Below, in pieces: positions 16,462 to 32,166 of a stretch of 64,000 nucleotides of DNA (position 1 is the first letter of the stretch; each line of letters begins with the position of its first letter). The DNA comes from Ureibacillus endophyticus (lineage in GTDB: Bacteria > Bacillota > Bacilli > Bacillales_A > Planococcaceae), in the NCBI RefSeq assembly GCF_003628435.1, contig NZ_RBZN01000012.1, positions 1 through 64,000 on the forward strand. Reading direction: 5' to 3'. The translations under genes and the position numbers were made by a program. Below the pieces are notes generated by a model. That model was not told where the DNA came from and ran no database searches. It saw only the letters and a program-made list of their open reading frames with translations.

Positions 16462-16474
16462 TGTACCCGGTACA
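16462..16474. repeat. TGTACC-C-GGTACA palindrome
   Basis: A second copy of the palindrome core, centred 43 bases from the first, at the edge of the spoIIID terminator. Confidence 0.7.
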
Positions 16475-16478
16475 CCAA

Positions 16479-16525
16479 TAAAAAAGCATTTAGTTGACTT
16501 CGTAAAGAAAGCCAAACTAAATGCT
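16479..16525 (-). terminator. Intrinsic terminator of spoIIID
   Basis: Eleven-base arms (16485-16495 and 16515-16525), with TTTTTTATT on the minus strand. It begins four bases after the spoIIID stop. Confidence 0.85.
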
Positions 16526-16528
16526 CTT

Positions 16529-16786
16529 TCATTGTTTTTGTCGGGACTGCCATTTCTTACGGGTTGCCTCGCCTCCTCGTAAATGACGAATCGATTTGTG
16601 ATAAGCTAATATCTCTTTTACTTCATTCGCTAATTCTTCATTAACTAGGAACAGTCTTTCGGTTAGGTCTTTATGCACTGTGCTCTTCGAATAACCCGTC
16701 ATTTTCGCCAGGACACGAACTGTCTCACCAGTTTCAATTAGCAGCTCTCCAAGCCGTACGCAACGATGCCGAATGTGCTCGTGCAC
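16529..16786 (-). CDS. spoIIID: Sporulation transcriptional regulator SpoIIID
   Basis: 85 aa DNA-binding protein of the mother cell that modulates sigma-E and sigma-K genes. The helix-turn-helix TVRVLAKMTGYSKSTVHKDL (about residues 22-41) and the following ELANEVKEILAYHKSIRHL match B. subtilis SpoIIID closely. It lacks the longer acidic C-terminal end of the B. subtilis protein (93 aa). The start is GTG, with GGAAG seven to ten bases upstream. It lies between spoIIQ and mbl as expected. Confidence 0.95.
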   Translation of the reverse strand: MHEHIRHRCVRLGELLIETGETVRVLAKMTGYSKSTVHKDLTERLFLVNEELANEVKEILAYHKSIRHLRGGEATRKKWQSRQKQ

Positions 16787-16980
16787 GTTCTCTTCCTTTC
16801 TATCGGATATAAGAATGTGCCGTTTTGCTAACGAGAGGTGTCTTCTTCAACATGTTCATATTGTGAGTGTTTCATTGAAATTTTTGCAACTAGCGATATA
16901 ACGTTTATTCACCATATGAGGATTTCCGTGATTTAAGAACCAATTTTGTGAACAAAACTGCAAAAACGCCCATAATTCCT

Positions 16981-17027
16981 CTGTACCGTTGAAATTAGGT
17001 AAAATTTCGTCGGTTTCAACGGTACAG
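16981..17027. repeat. Perfect 14-bp inverted repeat with TGTACC half-sites
   Basis: CTGTACCGTTGAAA (16981-16994) and TTTCAACGGTACAG (17014-17027) are separated by 19 bases. No T run follows on either strand, so it is not an obvious terminator. It lies in the 294-base gap between spoIIID and spoIIQ, in which nothing else was found. Confidence 0.75.
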
Positions 17028-17080
17028 GGTTTATGGACGTTCTGCTTTATTGCTTGTACAAAAAGTTGAATCTTGTCAAA

Positions 17081-17743
17081 TTAGAAAGCTAAGAAATTTC
17101 TTGGGTTAACGTGTTCGCCATCTTGTAACACTTGGAAGTGCAGATGGTTTCCAGCTGTTGGATTCCATTCGTTTTCAGTTGTTGTCGCTAATGGTTGGCC
17201 TTGTTCTACTGTATCCCCTTCTTTAACAAGGATATCAGTTACCGAACTATATTGCGTTTCCATGCCATTTGGATGAGTAATTACGATTTTATTTCCAGTA
17301 AATGCATCTAATTTTACTTCAGTTACTTCACCGCTCATTGCAGCAAGTACTTCAAATGGTTCGCCATTAACAGAAAGTGATACACCAGATGAAGTAGAGA
17401 ATGTTTGGTTAAATACTAATAGTGCATTTTCTCTTGTTGCTTCATCAGCCGTTACATCATAGAAATCTTGTAACACTTGTACTTGATCTAAATGATCTTC
17501 ACTGAAAGGATATTTCAATGTTTCCTGGCGAGCATTTGTTTCGATGACTGTTTCTTGTGAAGTTGTTTCATTATTAGTTGATGCAACTTCCTTTTCTTCG
17601 TCATCATTAATGATTGCATTATAACTGAAAATTAGACCGATTAACACTGCTGCGATACCTGCATAGATTGACGGCCAAAACCATGGCTTTTTCTGCCAAC
17701 TGTTTTTATTAGGAGAAGGAGTAGTTTGTTTTTCTTCTCTCAT
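17081..17743 (-). CDS. spoIIQ: SpoIIQ, forespore engulfment and channel protein (degenerate LytM domain)
   Basis: 220 aa. An N-terminal basic stretch is followed by one membrane helix (about residues 22-42) and an extracytoplasmic M23/LytM domain in the C-terminal half. The HLHFQV motif is kept, but the usual HxGxDxA motif is replaced by LSVNGEPFEV, so the domain probably lacks peptidase activity, as known for B. subtilis SpoIIQ. In the family it bridges the septum by binding SpoIIIAH. The ATG at 17743 has GAGGTG at the right distance; upstream in-frame starts do not. It is next to spoIIID and spoIID. Confidence 0.93.
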   Translation of the reverse strand: MREEKQTTPSPNKNSWQKKPWFWPSIYAGIAAVLIGLIFSYNAIINDDEEKEVASTNNETTSQETVIETNARQETLKYPFSEDHLDQVQVLQDFYDVTADEATRENALLVFNQTFSTSSGVSLSVNGEPFEVLAAMSGEVTEVKLDAFTGNKIVITHPNGMETQYSSVTDILVKEGDTVEQGQPLATTTENEWNPTAGNHLHFQVLQDGEHVNPRNFLAF

Positions 17744-17813
17744 GTTCATCACCTCTGATTGAAGTGTGAACAAGATTTTACAATTCTAAACACATTTTGG
17801 AAAAAAATTTCTA

Positions 17814-18773
17814 TTATTTACAAGATATTTTTTCAATATTTGTATTTTTATAATAATGTTGGATAATTTCATGGGCAGTTGCACCATTTTCCGCCATTGC
17901 ATCTGCGCCGTATTGGCTCATACCAACACCATGACCATAGCCTTCAGTCGTTACAACGATTTTTTCTCCTTTTACTTCAATACGGAAATCTGTAGAGCGC
18001 AAATCGAGTAACGTTCTCATATCTCGCCCGGACCATTCATTTTTTCCAACAATAACAGTCTCTACCCTCCCTGTATTATTTCTTTTTATACGCACGTTTT
18101 TAAGCTGATTTAGAGTCAAATTGGTGTTTAATAGCTGATTCCATTCATTAATAGTAAAACTTTTTTCCACTTCGTAATTATCAGCATATTGAAAATCTGT
18201 ACTTGCAACAGATTGTAGATATGGAAGGTCTGTCCCACTATAGTTTTTGGAGCTTTCCGTCATACCGTTGCTCATCGAATGAAACATCGCCGTTATGAGT
18301 TCTCCATTATAGTTAATAACTTCTCCTTTTGTACTTTCAACAGCTTGTCTCACTTTTTTTTCATAATCATCAAAGGACTCTGCCCAAACTTCTTTTCGAG
18401 TATTTGAATCATAAAAAACTTGTTTTGCAACGGTTGGTTCGATTGCCTTTTTCCCATATTCGGTGTTTTTTAATACATACGTTCTAGCTGCAATTGCTTG
18501 TGCTTTTAATGCTTCGGGATGAAAGTTTGCTGGCATCTCAGCCGAAACAACACCAATTACATACTCTTCTAAATCAATTGGCTCATCACTACCACTTACT
18601 TGGATAGTTAGTTCACAAGCGTTCGCAAAGTTTTCCCCTTCTTCTTTCTCTGATGTAGCTTCAGTTTTATGATCCATTTGCTTGAAAAGAAATGGGAAGA
18701 AAAATAATAGAGAAATAAAGCCAAAAATTGATGCAACAACTATTAACTGCTTTTTCTTCTTAAATTTTTTCAT
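17814..18773 (-). CDS. spoIID: SpoIID, lytic transglycosylase of the engulfment complex
   Basis: 319 aa. One membrane anchor (about residues 10-30), then the SpoIID/LytB domain with LEEYVIGVVSAEMPANFHPE, the family's catalytic Glu region, AARTYVL and GYGHGVGMSQYGA. In the family it cleaves glycan strands denuded by SpoIIP during engulfment. The ATG has no clear ribosome site, which is unusual here. A sigma-E-like promoter lies about 35-65 bases upstream. It stands downstream of murA. Confidence 0.93.
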   Translation of the reverse strand: MKKFKKKKQLIVVASIFGFISLLFFFPFLFKQMDHKTEATSEKEEGENFANACELTIQVSGSDEPIDLEEYVIGVVSAEMPANFHPEALKAQAIAARTYVLKNTEYGKKAIEPTVAKQVFYDSNTRKEVWAESFDDYEKKVRQAVESTKGEVINYNGELITAMFHSMSNGMTESSKNYSGTDLPYLQSVASTDFQYADNYEVEKSFTINEWNQLLNTNLTLNQLKNVRIKRNNTGRVETVIVGKNEWSGRDMRTLLDLRSTDFRIEVKGEKIVVTTEGYGHGVGMSQYGADAMAENGATAHEIIQHYYKNTNIEKISCK

Positions 18774-18806
18774 ACATATTATTTATGATATGGAAGGAAA
18801 ATTTAT

Positions 18807-18836
18807 GAGTTATGAAGAAGTAGAATTTGGATATAC
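18807..18836 (-). promoter_or_regulatory. Candidate sigma-E promoter of spoIID
   Basis: On the minus strand GTATATC (18830-18836), a 15-base spacer and CATAACTC (18807-18814) resemble the sigma-E consensus. The position fits the spoIID start. The -10 match is partial. Confidence 0.35.
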
Positions 18837-18865
18837 TGACTGAGGGATAAAAGGAAAGATAAATT

Positions 18866-18901
18866 AAAACGACAAAACTCACTTTTAAGAATTTTGTCGT
18901 T
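18866..18901 (-). terminator. Probable terminator of murA
   Basis: AACGACAAAA (18868-18877) pairs with TTTTGTCGTT (18892-18901). On the minus strand the stem runs into TTTTAATTT. It lies between murA and the spoIID promoter. Confidence 0.65.
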
Positions 18902-18986
18902 CGTTGGTCATTATAAATTTTTCGTCATAATTTATCTCATTTATACATAATTTTAATTAAATTAGATAAATTATAATGGGCAAAGT

Positions 18987-20291
18987 CTATATTTCGATAG
19001 TATGCTTTGGTGATTGTTCAAAATCCATATCTGCAACACGTTCAATGTTTGCACCAAGAGCAGCGAGTTTTTTGTGGAAATCAACATAGCCTCGATCTAG
19101 GTGGTTAAGTTTCGTAACGCGTGTAACACCTTCTGAAACAAGTCCAGTTAAGATTAATGCAGCTGCTGCACGTAAATCTGTTGCGGAAACTTCAGCACCT
19201 TGTAATTTCACAGGTCCTTCAATGAAAACTGAACGACCTTCGATTTTTGCTTGTGCATTCATTCTACGGAATTCTTCCACATGCATGAATCGATTTTCAA
19301 ACACTGTCTCAGTAATAATACTCGTTCCATTGGCTGTTAATAATAATGCCATCATTTGTGCTTGCATGTCTGTTGGGAAACCAGGATGTGGCATCGTTTT
19401 AATATCAACAGCTTTTAGAGGATCTGTGGCACGTACACGTAAGCCGTCACCCTCTTCTAACACTTCAACACCCATTTCACGTAATTTCGCGATTAAAGCT
19501 GTCATATGCTCAGGTACTGCGTTTTCGATAAATACATCGCCTCGTGTAATTGCTGCAGCAACCATAAATGTACCTGCTTCAATACGGTCAGGGATAACGT
19601 GATGTGTAGTTCCGTGTAGTTCAGAAACACCTTCAATACGAATTGTATCTGTACCAGCACCGAAGATTCGGCCACCCATACCATTAATGAAATTAGCTAA
19701 ATCGACAATTTCAGGTTCTTTTGCAGCATTTTCAATTACAGTGACACCCTTCGCTAATGCAGCAGCCGTCATAATATTTTCTGTAGCTCCTACGCTTGGG
19801 AAATCTAAATAAATTTCTGCACCGTGTAAACCAGCAGCGGTTTTTGCTTCCACATAGCCATGGCCAAAAGAAATTTTTGCACCCATTGCTTCAAAGCCTT
19901 TTAAGTGTAATTCAATTGGTCGAGAACCGATTGCACAACCACCAGGCAACGCAACACGAGCATATCCATTGCGTGCAAGTAAAGAACCCATAACAAGTAT
20001 TGATGCACGCATTTTACTTACATATTCAAACTGTGCTTCACTTGATAATTTTTGTTGAGCATTTATATAAATTTCATTATTCTTCTCATTATATTCTACA
20101 GTAGCATTTAAGCTTTTGAGTACTTCATTTATTGTATGAACATCCGCCAAATTCGGAACGTCTTTTATAATATTTATACTCTTTGAAGCTAGTAAAGATG
20201 CAGCTAGAATTGGTAGTACGGCATTTTTGGCTCCTTCTACTTTTACGACTCCACGTAATTTTTGGCCTCCCGTAACAATGATTTTCTCCAC
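18987..20291 (-). CDS. murA: UDP-N-acetylglucosamine 1-carboxyvinyltransferase MurA (first paralogue)
   Basis: Commits UDP-GlcNAc to peptidoglycan by transfer of enolpyruvate from PEP. 434 aa, two inside-out alpha/beta domains. The fosfomycin-target cysteine is Cys119 in [11 protein letters not shown], and [17 protein letters not shown] marks the substrate-binding N-terminus. The GTG start has GGAGGG seven bases upstream; a TTG seven codons earlier overlaps no ribosome site. Its place between the atp operon and spoIID corresponds to B. subtilis murAA. A second copy lies at 46266-47546. Confidence 0.95.
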   Translation of the reverse strand: MEKIIVTGGQKLRGVVKVEGAKNAVLPILAASLLASKSINIIKDVPNLADVHTINEVLKSLNATVEYNEKNNEIYINAQQKLSSEAQFEYVSKMRASILVMGSLLARNGYARVALPGGCAIGSRPIELHLKGFEAMGAKISFGHGYVEAKTAAGLHGAEIYLDFPSVGATENIMTAAALAKGVTVIENAAKEPEIVDLANFINGMGGRIFGAGTDTIRIEGVSELHGTTHHVIPDRIEAGTFMVAAAITRGDVFIENAVPEHMTALIAKLREMGVEVLEEGDGLRVRATDPLKAVDIKTMPHPGFPTDMQAQMMALLLTANGTSIITETVFENRFMHVEEFRRMNAQAKIEGRSVFIEGPVKLQGAEVSATDLRAAAALILTGLVSEGVTRVTKLNHLDRGYVDFHKKLAALGANIERVADMDFEQSPKHTIEI

Positions 20292-20677
20292 AATTCGTCC
20301 CTCCGAATTCAATTGTCCAAAACTGTCATTTTAAAAAAAAGTTGTAAGCTATAAAACACACAAACTATCACTATGTTAATGCTTTCTAACGGGTTAAACA
20401 AGCATCCAAATCACTATTTTACGGTACTTCTCAATAATTATCTACACTTTTATATTACGCGTAATAAAACTTTTGGTGAATTGTTCTTGAGGTGTACAAA
20501 TTTCTACAATATTACCCAGGAAATAGATAAAACCTTCAAAGTGCGGCAAATTTTTACACGTGTAAGTAAATCATGGATGGGAAAATTAAATCTATATGTG
20601 TTGTAACGGCAAACGAACTTCATTTGTCCTTACAAGGCATATAACTTGTTGCCTTTTGTCTATATAGTATGTTCGAA
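20292..20677. other. Intergenic region upstream of murA
   Basis: 386 AT-rich bases between murA and ywzB. A 77-codon plus-strand frame here lacks a ribosome site and protein-like features. I see no convincing gene, repeat or terminator. Confidence 0.5.
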
Positions 20678-20920
20678 TTACGAAAAAAGATAAGGTAATT
20701 GTCGAGACCAATTTGTAATTTCTAAAACAAAATTTGACACGGATGATCCGATAGCAATGCTAAGCAAAATATAAACTAATTGAATCTGAAAAGTGTGCCC
20801 TTTTTTAAATAATTGATCAAAGCGGAATGATTGAATGGCATAAAACGTAATGCCGATAAAAAATATATGCGAAAATAGCCCTAATACTGCTTGCAGTCCT
20901 AAAGATTGATATACTTCCAT
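20678..20920 (-). CDS. ywzB: DUF1146 small membrane protein YwzB
   Basis: 80 aa with two membrane helices (about residues 10-32 and 45-67) and the family pattern QSFRFDQLFK between them. It follows atpC in the same position as B. subtilis ywzB. The ATG behind GGAGG is chosen; the longer frame would include the ribosome site itself. Function unknown. Confidence 0.85.
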   Translation of the reverse strand: MEVYQSLGLQAVLGLFSHIFFIGITFYAIQSFRFDQLFKKGHTFQIQLVYILLSIAIGSSVSNFVLEITNWSRQLPYLFS

Positions 20921-20950
20921 TTCGTTTCCTCCATCATTTATACACATATG

Positions 20951-20978
20951 AAAAAGCGGACAGAAAACCTGCCCGCTT
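20951..20978 (-). terminator. Terminator of the atp operon
   Basis: AAGCGG-A-CAG pairs with CTG-C-CCGCTT (20954-20978), followed on the minus strand by five T. It begins 14 bases after the atpC stop. Confidence 0.85.
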
Positions 20979-20991
20979 CTTAAATTAATTA

Positions 20992-21417
<426 letters not shown>

Positions 21418-21423
21418 CTAAAA

Positions 21424-23921
<2,498 letters not shown>

Positions 23922-23956
23922 TTAATCAAATATCACACGTTTTACAACAAAATTAC

Positions 23957-25477
<1,521 letters not shown>

Positions 25478-25493
25478 TCACATTTCTTATGAA

Positions 25494-26024
25494 TTAACCA
25501 ACTAACGTACGTTTTAGACCCTCTAGCTTATTAGCTACAGTGTTATCGAAAATGTAGTTGCCGATTTGAACACGAACACCACCAAGTAATGATGGTTCGA
25601 TTACATTTTTAATGATTAATTTTTCTTTACCAACTAATTTCGCAAATGCAGTAGAAATTTCATTTTTCTCTGAATCTGTAAGCTCACGAGTTGAGTAAAC
25701 AGTTGCTTCCGCAGAACCTAGAGCTCCTGAAGCAAGTAATTTATATTCATTTGCTAAACTTTTTACTTCGTCAACACGTTTTTTATCAATAAGAAGTTGT
25801 AACGTATTAACAACAATTGGACTTGCACTTGCAAAGATCTCAGCAACGATTTGTTTTTTACGTTCGATAGAGAACTTTGGCGAAGAAAGTAATGAAAGCA
25901 ATTCTGGAGTTGTTTCAATTACTTTAATAAGCTCTTCTAAATCAGTTGTGATTTCGTCAACAACTTGTTTTTGTTGAGCTAATTGAAACAATGCCTCCGC
26001 ATAACGTTTCGCTACTTGACTCAT
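25494..26024 (-). CDS. atpH: F1Fo ATP synthase delta subunit
   Basis: 176 aa OSCP/delta stator protein. N-terminal helical bundle ([14 protein letters not shown]) and C-terminal [20 protein letters not shown]. Its ATG overlaps the atpF stop by four bases, implying coupled translation. Confidence 0.95.
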   Translation of the reverse strand: MSQVAKRYAEALFQLAQQKQVVDEITTDLEELIKVIETTPELLSLLSSPKFSIERKKQIVAEIFASASPIVVNTLQLLIDKKRVDEVKSLANEYKLLASGALGSAEATVYSTRELTDSEKNEISTAFAKLVGKEKLIIKNVIEPSLLGGVRVQIGNYIFDNTVANKLEGLKRTLVG

Positions 26025-26539
26025 TTCGCCTCGCCTGCCTTCGCAATCGTTTCTTTAATTAATGCGCTATTATCTTCTTCAGAAATTTCTTTCTCAAGAA
26101 CTTTAGATGCAGCAAGAACTGATAGTGAAACGACTTCTGCACGAACTGCAGCGATTGCTTTTTCTTTTTCAGTTTCGATTTCACGTACAGCAGATTCCTT
26201 TAATCGGTTTGCTTCTGCACGTGCAGCAGTGATGATTTCATCACGTTGTAATTCACCTTGTTTTTTCGCACTTTCCACGATTGTTTGAGCTTCAGTACGA
26301 GCATCTTTTAAAAGGCTTTTTTGTTCTTCTAATAGTTTAGCTGATTCTTTGCGAGCGTTTTCAGCTGCATCGATTTCACTCTTAACTAATTCTTCACGTT
26401 GTTGCATAACGCCCATTAATGGACCCCACGCGAATTTCTTAAGAAGGAACATTAAGATTAGGAAAATAACTAGAGTTGCAAGAACGTCTCCACCGTTAAA
26501 GTGACCGTCAGAACCTAGTACTAAATAATCTAAATTCAC
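26021..26539 (-). CDS. atpF: F1Fo ATP synthase b subunit
   Basis: 172 aa peripheral stalk protein. One membrane helix near residues 17-36 ([17 protein letters not shown]) and a long charged helix for the right-handed coiled coil. Starts with GTG behind AAGGGAG. Overlaps atpH by four bases. Confidence 0.95.
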   Translation of the reverse strand: MNLDYLVLGSDGHFNGGDVLATLVIFLILMFLLKKFAWGPLMGVMQQREELVKSEIDAAENARKESAKLLEEQKSLLKDARTEAQTIVESAKKQGELQRDEIITAARAEANRLKESAVREIETEKEKAIAAVRAEVVSLSVLAASKVLEKEISEEDNSALIKETIAKAGEAK

Positions 26540-26684
26540 GATTGTTTCACTCCCTTCAAGAGCTTTCAGATAATGTATACAAGCAACCTAATTACTTATC
26601 GTAATAGGTTTTTCATCTATGTGTTGTACTTCTATTTACTACTATTAAGAACTAGAATTTTTCCATTAGTTATAACAAAAGGAA

Positions 26685-26718
26685 TGGCGAAGTTCTTCTT
26701 GTGGAAAACTCTTCGCCA
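26685..26718 (-). other. Hairpin directly downstream of atpE
   Basis: TGGCGAAG (26685-26692) and CTTCGCCA (26711-26718) form an 8-bp stem starting 17 bases after the atpE stop on the minus strand. It is followed by ATTCCTTTTG, a weak T stretch. It may act as a partial terminator or as 3'-end protection that favours atpE mRNA. Confidence 0.6.
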
Positions 26719-26734
26719 CATTGTAAACCGATAA

Positions 26735-27013
<279 letters not shown>

Positions 27014-27031
27014 TTACACTAAAAGCTTTTA

Positions 27032-28157
<1,126 letters not shown>

Positions 28158-28479
28158 TGGCAATTTATCTCCCAAATCTTTTTCGAGTAATGTGTTTAAT
28201 CGCTCTCTACTTTAAGGAAATCAAGCGTAGTGTATTGACATGCATGTGGAAAATTGGAATTGGAAAATCTTGTTTTAATCAGAAATTTGTCGAAATTTCG
28301 AAAATTCCCTTCCTTATTACCACATTTTCTCCAATGCAATCATTAAGTATTCAGACGCTTGAAAACGTTGCAAATTGACAATTGATTAATTTCAACTGTC
28401 AACCTAGTAGAAACTTGATATAACAAGCGTTTCGGGACCATTTCCGGACTCAAAACCCCTATCTTTCTTACCCTTTGTA

Positions 28480-28508
28480 AGCATACAATAGGGGTAATTT
28501 GATGTCAA
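28480..28508 (-). promoter_or_regulatory. Candidate sigma-A promoter of the atp operon
   Basis: On the minus strand TTGACA (28503-28508), a 17-base spacer and TATGCT (28480-28485). It would give a leader of about 310 bases before atpI. This lies in a 513-base gap (28158-28670) in which I see no gene. Confidence 0.5.
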
Positions 28509-28670
28509 TTGGTTCCGGTGAAAAACTTCACATCAACTCTAATCTTGTCAAATTGTCGACAAATTTATGATAACAATTTGAATTTATGTTGTAAGTTATG
28601 TTCAATTATCTTGTTAAAAATGTATGGAATATTAATTTTTCAACAAAATTATGCTCACTATCGCTTAATA

Positions 28671-29792
28671 TTATAAAGTTTTTTCTAAAAAGCTAATTAG
28701 AGCCTTGACAATTCGCTCCGAAGCGTATCCATCACCATATGGATTTGAAGCATGAGCCATTTTTTCATATGCTGAAGCATCTTCTAGTAATTCTTTTGCT
28801 AATTGATAGATTGTTTCTTCTTCTGTACCTGCTAATTTAAGAGTACCCGCCGCAATTCCTTCTGGACGTTCCGTTGTATCTCGCAATACTAGTACTGGCT
28901 TACCTAACGATGGCGCTTCTTCTTGGATGCCACCTGAATCCGTTAAAATCATATACGAACGGGCAGCAAAATTATGGAAATCTAGTACTTCCAAAGGTTC
29001 AATTAAATGAATTCGAGAATCGTCGCCTAATATTTCATCCGCAACTTCTCGTACAGCTGGATTTAAATGAACAGGGTAAACTACTTGAACATCGTCATGT
29101 TCGCTAAGTAATCGTTTAATTGCACGGAACATGTTACGCATTGGTTCACCTAGGTTTTCTCTTCGATGGGCTGTAAGTAAAATCATTCGATTATCCCCAA
29201 CTAGGTCCAGTACAGGATGTGTGTAGTTTTCTCTAACAGTCGTTTTTAATGCATCAATTGCAGTATTTCCCGTAACAATAATATTTTCACTATTTTTATT
29301 TTCTTTTAACAAGTTATCTTTTGAGTTTTCTGTAGGAGCAAAATGTAAATCTGCCATTACACCAGTTAGTTGGCGATTCATTTCTTCCGGATATGGCGAG
29401 TATTTATTCCCTGTACGTAAACCTGCTTCTACATGACCGATTGCGATTTGATTGTAGAATGCCGCAAGACTTCCTACGAATGTTGTTGATGTATCACCAT
29501 GAACTAACACAATATCAGGTCTTGCATCTTTCATGACCTCATCTAAACCTTTAAGTGCATTTGTTGTAACATCAATTAAAGTTTGACGTTCTTTCATTAT
29601 ATTTAAATCATAATCAGGTTGAATTTGAAATGTTTCAAGTACCTGATCTAACATTTGGCGGTGTTGTGCAGTAACGGTAACTATTGATTCGATTTTATCT
29701 GGATGTTTCTGCAATTCTAGAACAAGCGGTGCCATTTTAATCGCTTCAGGTCTTGTTCCGAAAATCGTCATTACTTTCCACTTTTTAGTCAA
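28671..29792 (-). CDS. wecB: UDP-N-acetylglucosamine 2-epimerase (non-hydrolysing)
   Basis: Interconverts UDP-GlcNAc and UDP-ManNAc. 373 aa, closely similar along its whole length to B. subtilis MnaA: MTIFGTRPEAIKMAPLVLEL, NIMKERQTL, VHGDTSTTFVGSLAAFY, TAHRRENLGEPM and LTDSGGIQEEAPSLGKPVLV are all present. The first codon is probably TTG at 29792, which aligns with the MnaA start; longer frames extend into the leader. It supplies the substrate of WecC (148-1419). A 21-bp-period array (29859-29931) lies upstream. Confidence 0.93.
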   Translation of the reverse strand: MTKKWKVMTIFGTRPEAIKMAPLVLELQKHPDKIESIVTVTAQHRQMLDQVLETFQIQPDYDLNIMKERQTLIDVTTNALKGLDEVMKDARPDIVLVHGDTSTTFVGSLAAFYNQIAIGHVEAGLRTGNKYSPYPEEMNRQLTGVMADLHFAPTENSKDNLLKENKNSENIIVTGNTAIDALKTTVRENYTHPVLDLVGDNRMILLTAHRRENLGEPMRNMFRAIKRLLSEHDDVQVVYPVHLNPAVREVADEILGDDSRIHLIEPLEVLDFHNFAARSYMILTDSGGIQEEAPSLGKPVLVLRDTTERPEGIAAGTLKLAGTEEETIYQLAKELLEDASAYEKMAHASNPYGDGYASERIVKALISFLEKTL

Positions 29793-29858
29793 TGTCTTGC
29801 ACCATCCTTTTAAATTGTGAAGCGCCCTTCGCCTAGACGAAGGACGCAAATTGATTTT

Positions 29859-29931
29859 TTATGAGCGGTTTTGGTGTGGTTATGTGCGGTTTTCCACCTT
29901 TTATGGGCGGATTCACGCCTTATATGGGTGG
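29859..29931. repeat. Intergenic array B, four copies of a TTATGNGCGGTT-like core at 21-bp spacing
   Basis: Core starts are at 29859, 29880, 29901 and 29922, all exactly 21 apart. The core is TTATGAGCGGTT and variants; the rest of each unit differs. On the minus strand one frame reads as xAHKxxx heptads. It lies between wecB and upp, 25 bases from the upp stop. A short stem (29822-29847) adjoins it. Confidence 0.8.
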
Positions 29932-29957
29932 TTCCCTACAAATTATTTAACAAATTA

Positions 29958-30587
29958 TTATTTCGTACCAAATAAACGGTCGCCAGCATCACCAAGACCT
30001 GGAACAATGTAACCATGGTCGTTAAGTTTTTCATCTAACGCTGCAATATAGATATCCACATCAGGGTGTTCTTCTTGAAGTGCTTGTACACCTTCTGGAG
30101 CTGCAATTAAACACATAAATTTAATATTTTTAGCTCCACGCTTTTTCAATGAATGAATTGCTTCTGCAGCAGAACCACCTGTTGCAAGCATTGGGTCCAC
30201 CACGATGAATTCACGTTCTTCAACATCAGCAGGAAGTTTTACATAATATTCTACTGGTTTTAAAGTTTCTGGGTCACGATATAAACCGATATGACCTACT
30301 TTTGCAGCTGGAATTAATTTTAGTACTCCATCTACCATTCCGATACCAGCACGTAAAATTGGAACTAGAGCGATTTTTTTACCAGATAGAACTTTAGCCT
30401 TTGCCGTTTGTACTGGAGTTTCGATTTCAATTTCTTCTACTGGTAAATCACGTGTAATTTCAAAAGCCATTAAAGTTGCTACTTCGTCTACAAGTTCACG
30501 GAATTCTTTCGTTCCTGTGTTTTTATCACGAATATACGTTAATTTGTGTTGAATTAGTGGGTGATCAAATACATAAACTTTGCTCAA
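29958..30587 (-). CDS. upp: Uracil phosphoribosyltransferase
   Basis: Salvages uracil to UMP with PRPP. 209 aa. The PRPP loop [12 protein letters not shown] and the C-terminal uracil-binding [20 protein letters not shown] are intact. Starts with TTG, TAGGAG at about ten bases upstream. It follows glyA, as in B. subtilis. Confidence 0.96.
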   Translation of the reverse strand: MSKVYVFDHPLIQHKLTYIRDKNTGTKEFRELVDEVATLMAFEITRDLPVEEIEIETPVQTAKAKVLSGKKIALVPILRAGIGMVDGVLKLIPAAKVGHIGLYRDPETLKPVEYYVKLPADVEEREFIVVDPMLATGGSAAEAIHSLKKRGAKNIKFMCLIAAPEGVQALQEEHPDVDIYIAALDEKLNDHGYIVPGLGDAGDRLFGTK

Positions 30588-30770
30588 TGTTGTTCGCTCC
30601 TAACTATTTTCCCCATCTATATAATGAAGATTCACTTTATATCTAGCATAGTATATCAAAAAATGTTTAAACATAAAACATAATGTCGAAAAAAGAAAAA
30701 CTATGGACACTTCATTAACTCAGAATGATATTACACAGTGCCGGCATGCTAGATACTGTTGAAATTCACA

Positions 30771-30804
30771 TAAAAAATCCTCGCCCTATTATGAGCGAGG
30801 ATTT
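30771..30804 (-). terminator. Intrinsic terminator of glyA
   Basis: AAATCCTCGC and GCGAGGATTT arms (30775-30784 and 30795-30804), then six T on the minus strand. It starts eight bases past the glyA stop. Confidence 0.9.
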
Positions 30805-30812
30805 AAAATCGA

Positions 30813-32075
30813 TTAGATATTAGTTACTAAATCTTCATAGATTGGGTATTTGTCAGTTAGAGCTTTTACGCGATCACGTGCTTCAGCTTTAACTGCTTCA
30901 TCTTCAGGGTTTTTAAGAACTTTGGCGATGATTAAACCTACTTCTTTAAGGTCTTCTTCTTTAAAGCCACGAGAAGTAACTGCAGCAGTACCTAAACGGA
31001 TACCACTTGTTACAAATGGTTTTTCTTCATCGTAAGGAATTGTGTTTTTGTTAGCAGTGATTGCTACTTCATCAAGTAAATGTTCTGCAACTTTACCAGT
31101 TAAACCTACAGATTTTACGTTTACTAGTAATAAGTGGTTGTCAGTACCACCTGATACAAGCTCTAATCCTTCTGCTAATAATGTTTCAGCTAAAGCACGA
31201 GCATTTGCTTTAATTTGTTTTGCGTACTCTTTGAATTCTGGTTGTAATGCTTCACCGAATGCTACTGCTTTAGCAGCGATTACGTGCATTAATGGACCAC
31301 CTTGAATTCCAGGGAACACAGCTTTGTCAATTTTTTTCGCTAACTCTTCATTGTTTGTTAAAATTAATCCACCACGTGGACCACGTAATGTTTTATGTGT
31401 TGTTGAAGTTGTAAAGTCTGCATAAGGAACTGGTGATGGGTGTTCACCTGCAGCAACAAGACCTGCAATGTGTGCCATGTCTACCATGAAGTATGCGCCA
31501 ACTTCATCCGCGATTTCACGGAATTTTTTAAAGTCGATTTCACGTGGGTAAGCAGATGCACCAGCAACGATTAATTTTGGTTTATGTTCTAACGCTTTTG
31601 CACGAACATCTTCATAATCGATTACATTTGTATCTTTTGTTACACCATACTCTACGAAGTTGTATTGAATACCAGAGAAGTTAACATGTGAACCGTGTGT
31701 TAAGTGACCACCATGTGATAAGTTCATACCAAGTACTGTATCGCCTGGTTGTAAAAGTGTAAAGTATACAGCCATGTTAGCTTGTGCACCTGAATGGGCT
31801 TGTACGTTTGCAAATTTAGCTCCGAAGATTTCTTTTACACGATCGCGTGCGATATCTTCTACTACGTCAACGTGTTCGCAACCACCATAGTAACGTTTAC
31901 CAGGGTAACCTTCTGCATATTTATTTGTTAATACAGAACCTTGTGCTTCCATTACAGCTTCCGAAACAATATTTTCAGATGCGATTAACTCAATATTTAA
32001 TTGTTGACGTTTTTTCTCCGCTAAAATTCCTTCTAGTACCGCTTTATCTTGCGCTGCTAGTTTTTCGTATGCCAT
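30813..32075 (-). CDS. glyA: Serine hydroxymethyltransferase
   Basis: PLP enzyme that converts serine and tetrahydrofolate to glycine and methylene-tetrahydrofolate. 420 aa. The PLP lysine is in [13 protein letters not shown] (about residue 228); the N-terminal [14 protein letters not shown] and [13 protein letters not shown] motifs are intact. ATG with AGGGGG upstream. It follows ywlG. Confidence 0.97.
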   Translation of the reverse strand: MAYEKLAAQDKAVLEGILAEKKRQQLNIELIASENIVSEAVMEAQGSVLTNKYAEGYPGKRYYGGCEHVDVVEDIARDRVKEIFGAKFANVQAHSGAQANMAVYFTLLQPGDTVLGMNLSHGGHLTHGSHVNFSGIQYNFVEYGVTKDTNVIDYEDVRAKALEHKPKLIVAGASAYPREIDFKKFREIADEVGAYFMVDMAHIAGLVAAGEHPSPVPYADFTTSTTHKTLRGPRGGLILTNNEELAKKIDKAVFPGIQGGPLMHVIAAKAVAFGEALQPEFKEYAKQIKANARALAETLLAEGLELVSGGTDNHLLLVNVKSVGLTGKVAEHLLDEVAITANKNTIPYDEEKPFVTSGIRLGTAAVTSRGFKEEDLKEVGLIIAKVLKNPEDEAVKAEARDRVKALTDKYPIYEDLVTNI

Positions 32076-32166
32076 TGTTCAAATCCCCCTAAGAATCTTG
32101 TAAATTTTATATAGTGAAAAAATCTTAATTTAGATTTTTATCAAACTTATCTGCAAACACCTTGTA

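Noticed and set aside
20373-20606. A 77-codon plus-strand frame upstream of murA
   Set aside because: No ribosome-binding site, erratic composition, and it lies in AT-rich intergenic DNA;
32076-32166. PurR box upstream of glyA
   Set aside because: No CGAA-type PurBox is visible in the short ywlG-side spacer.
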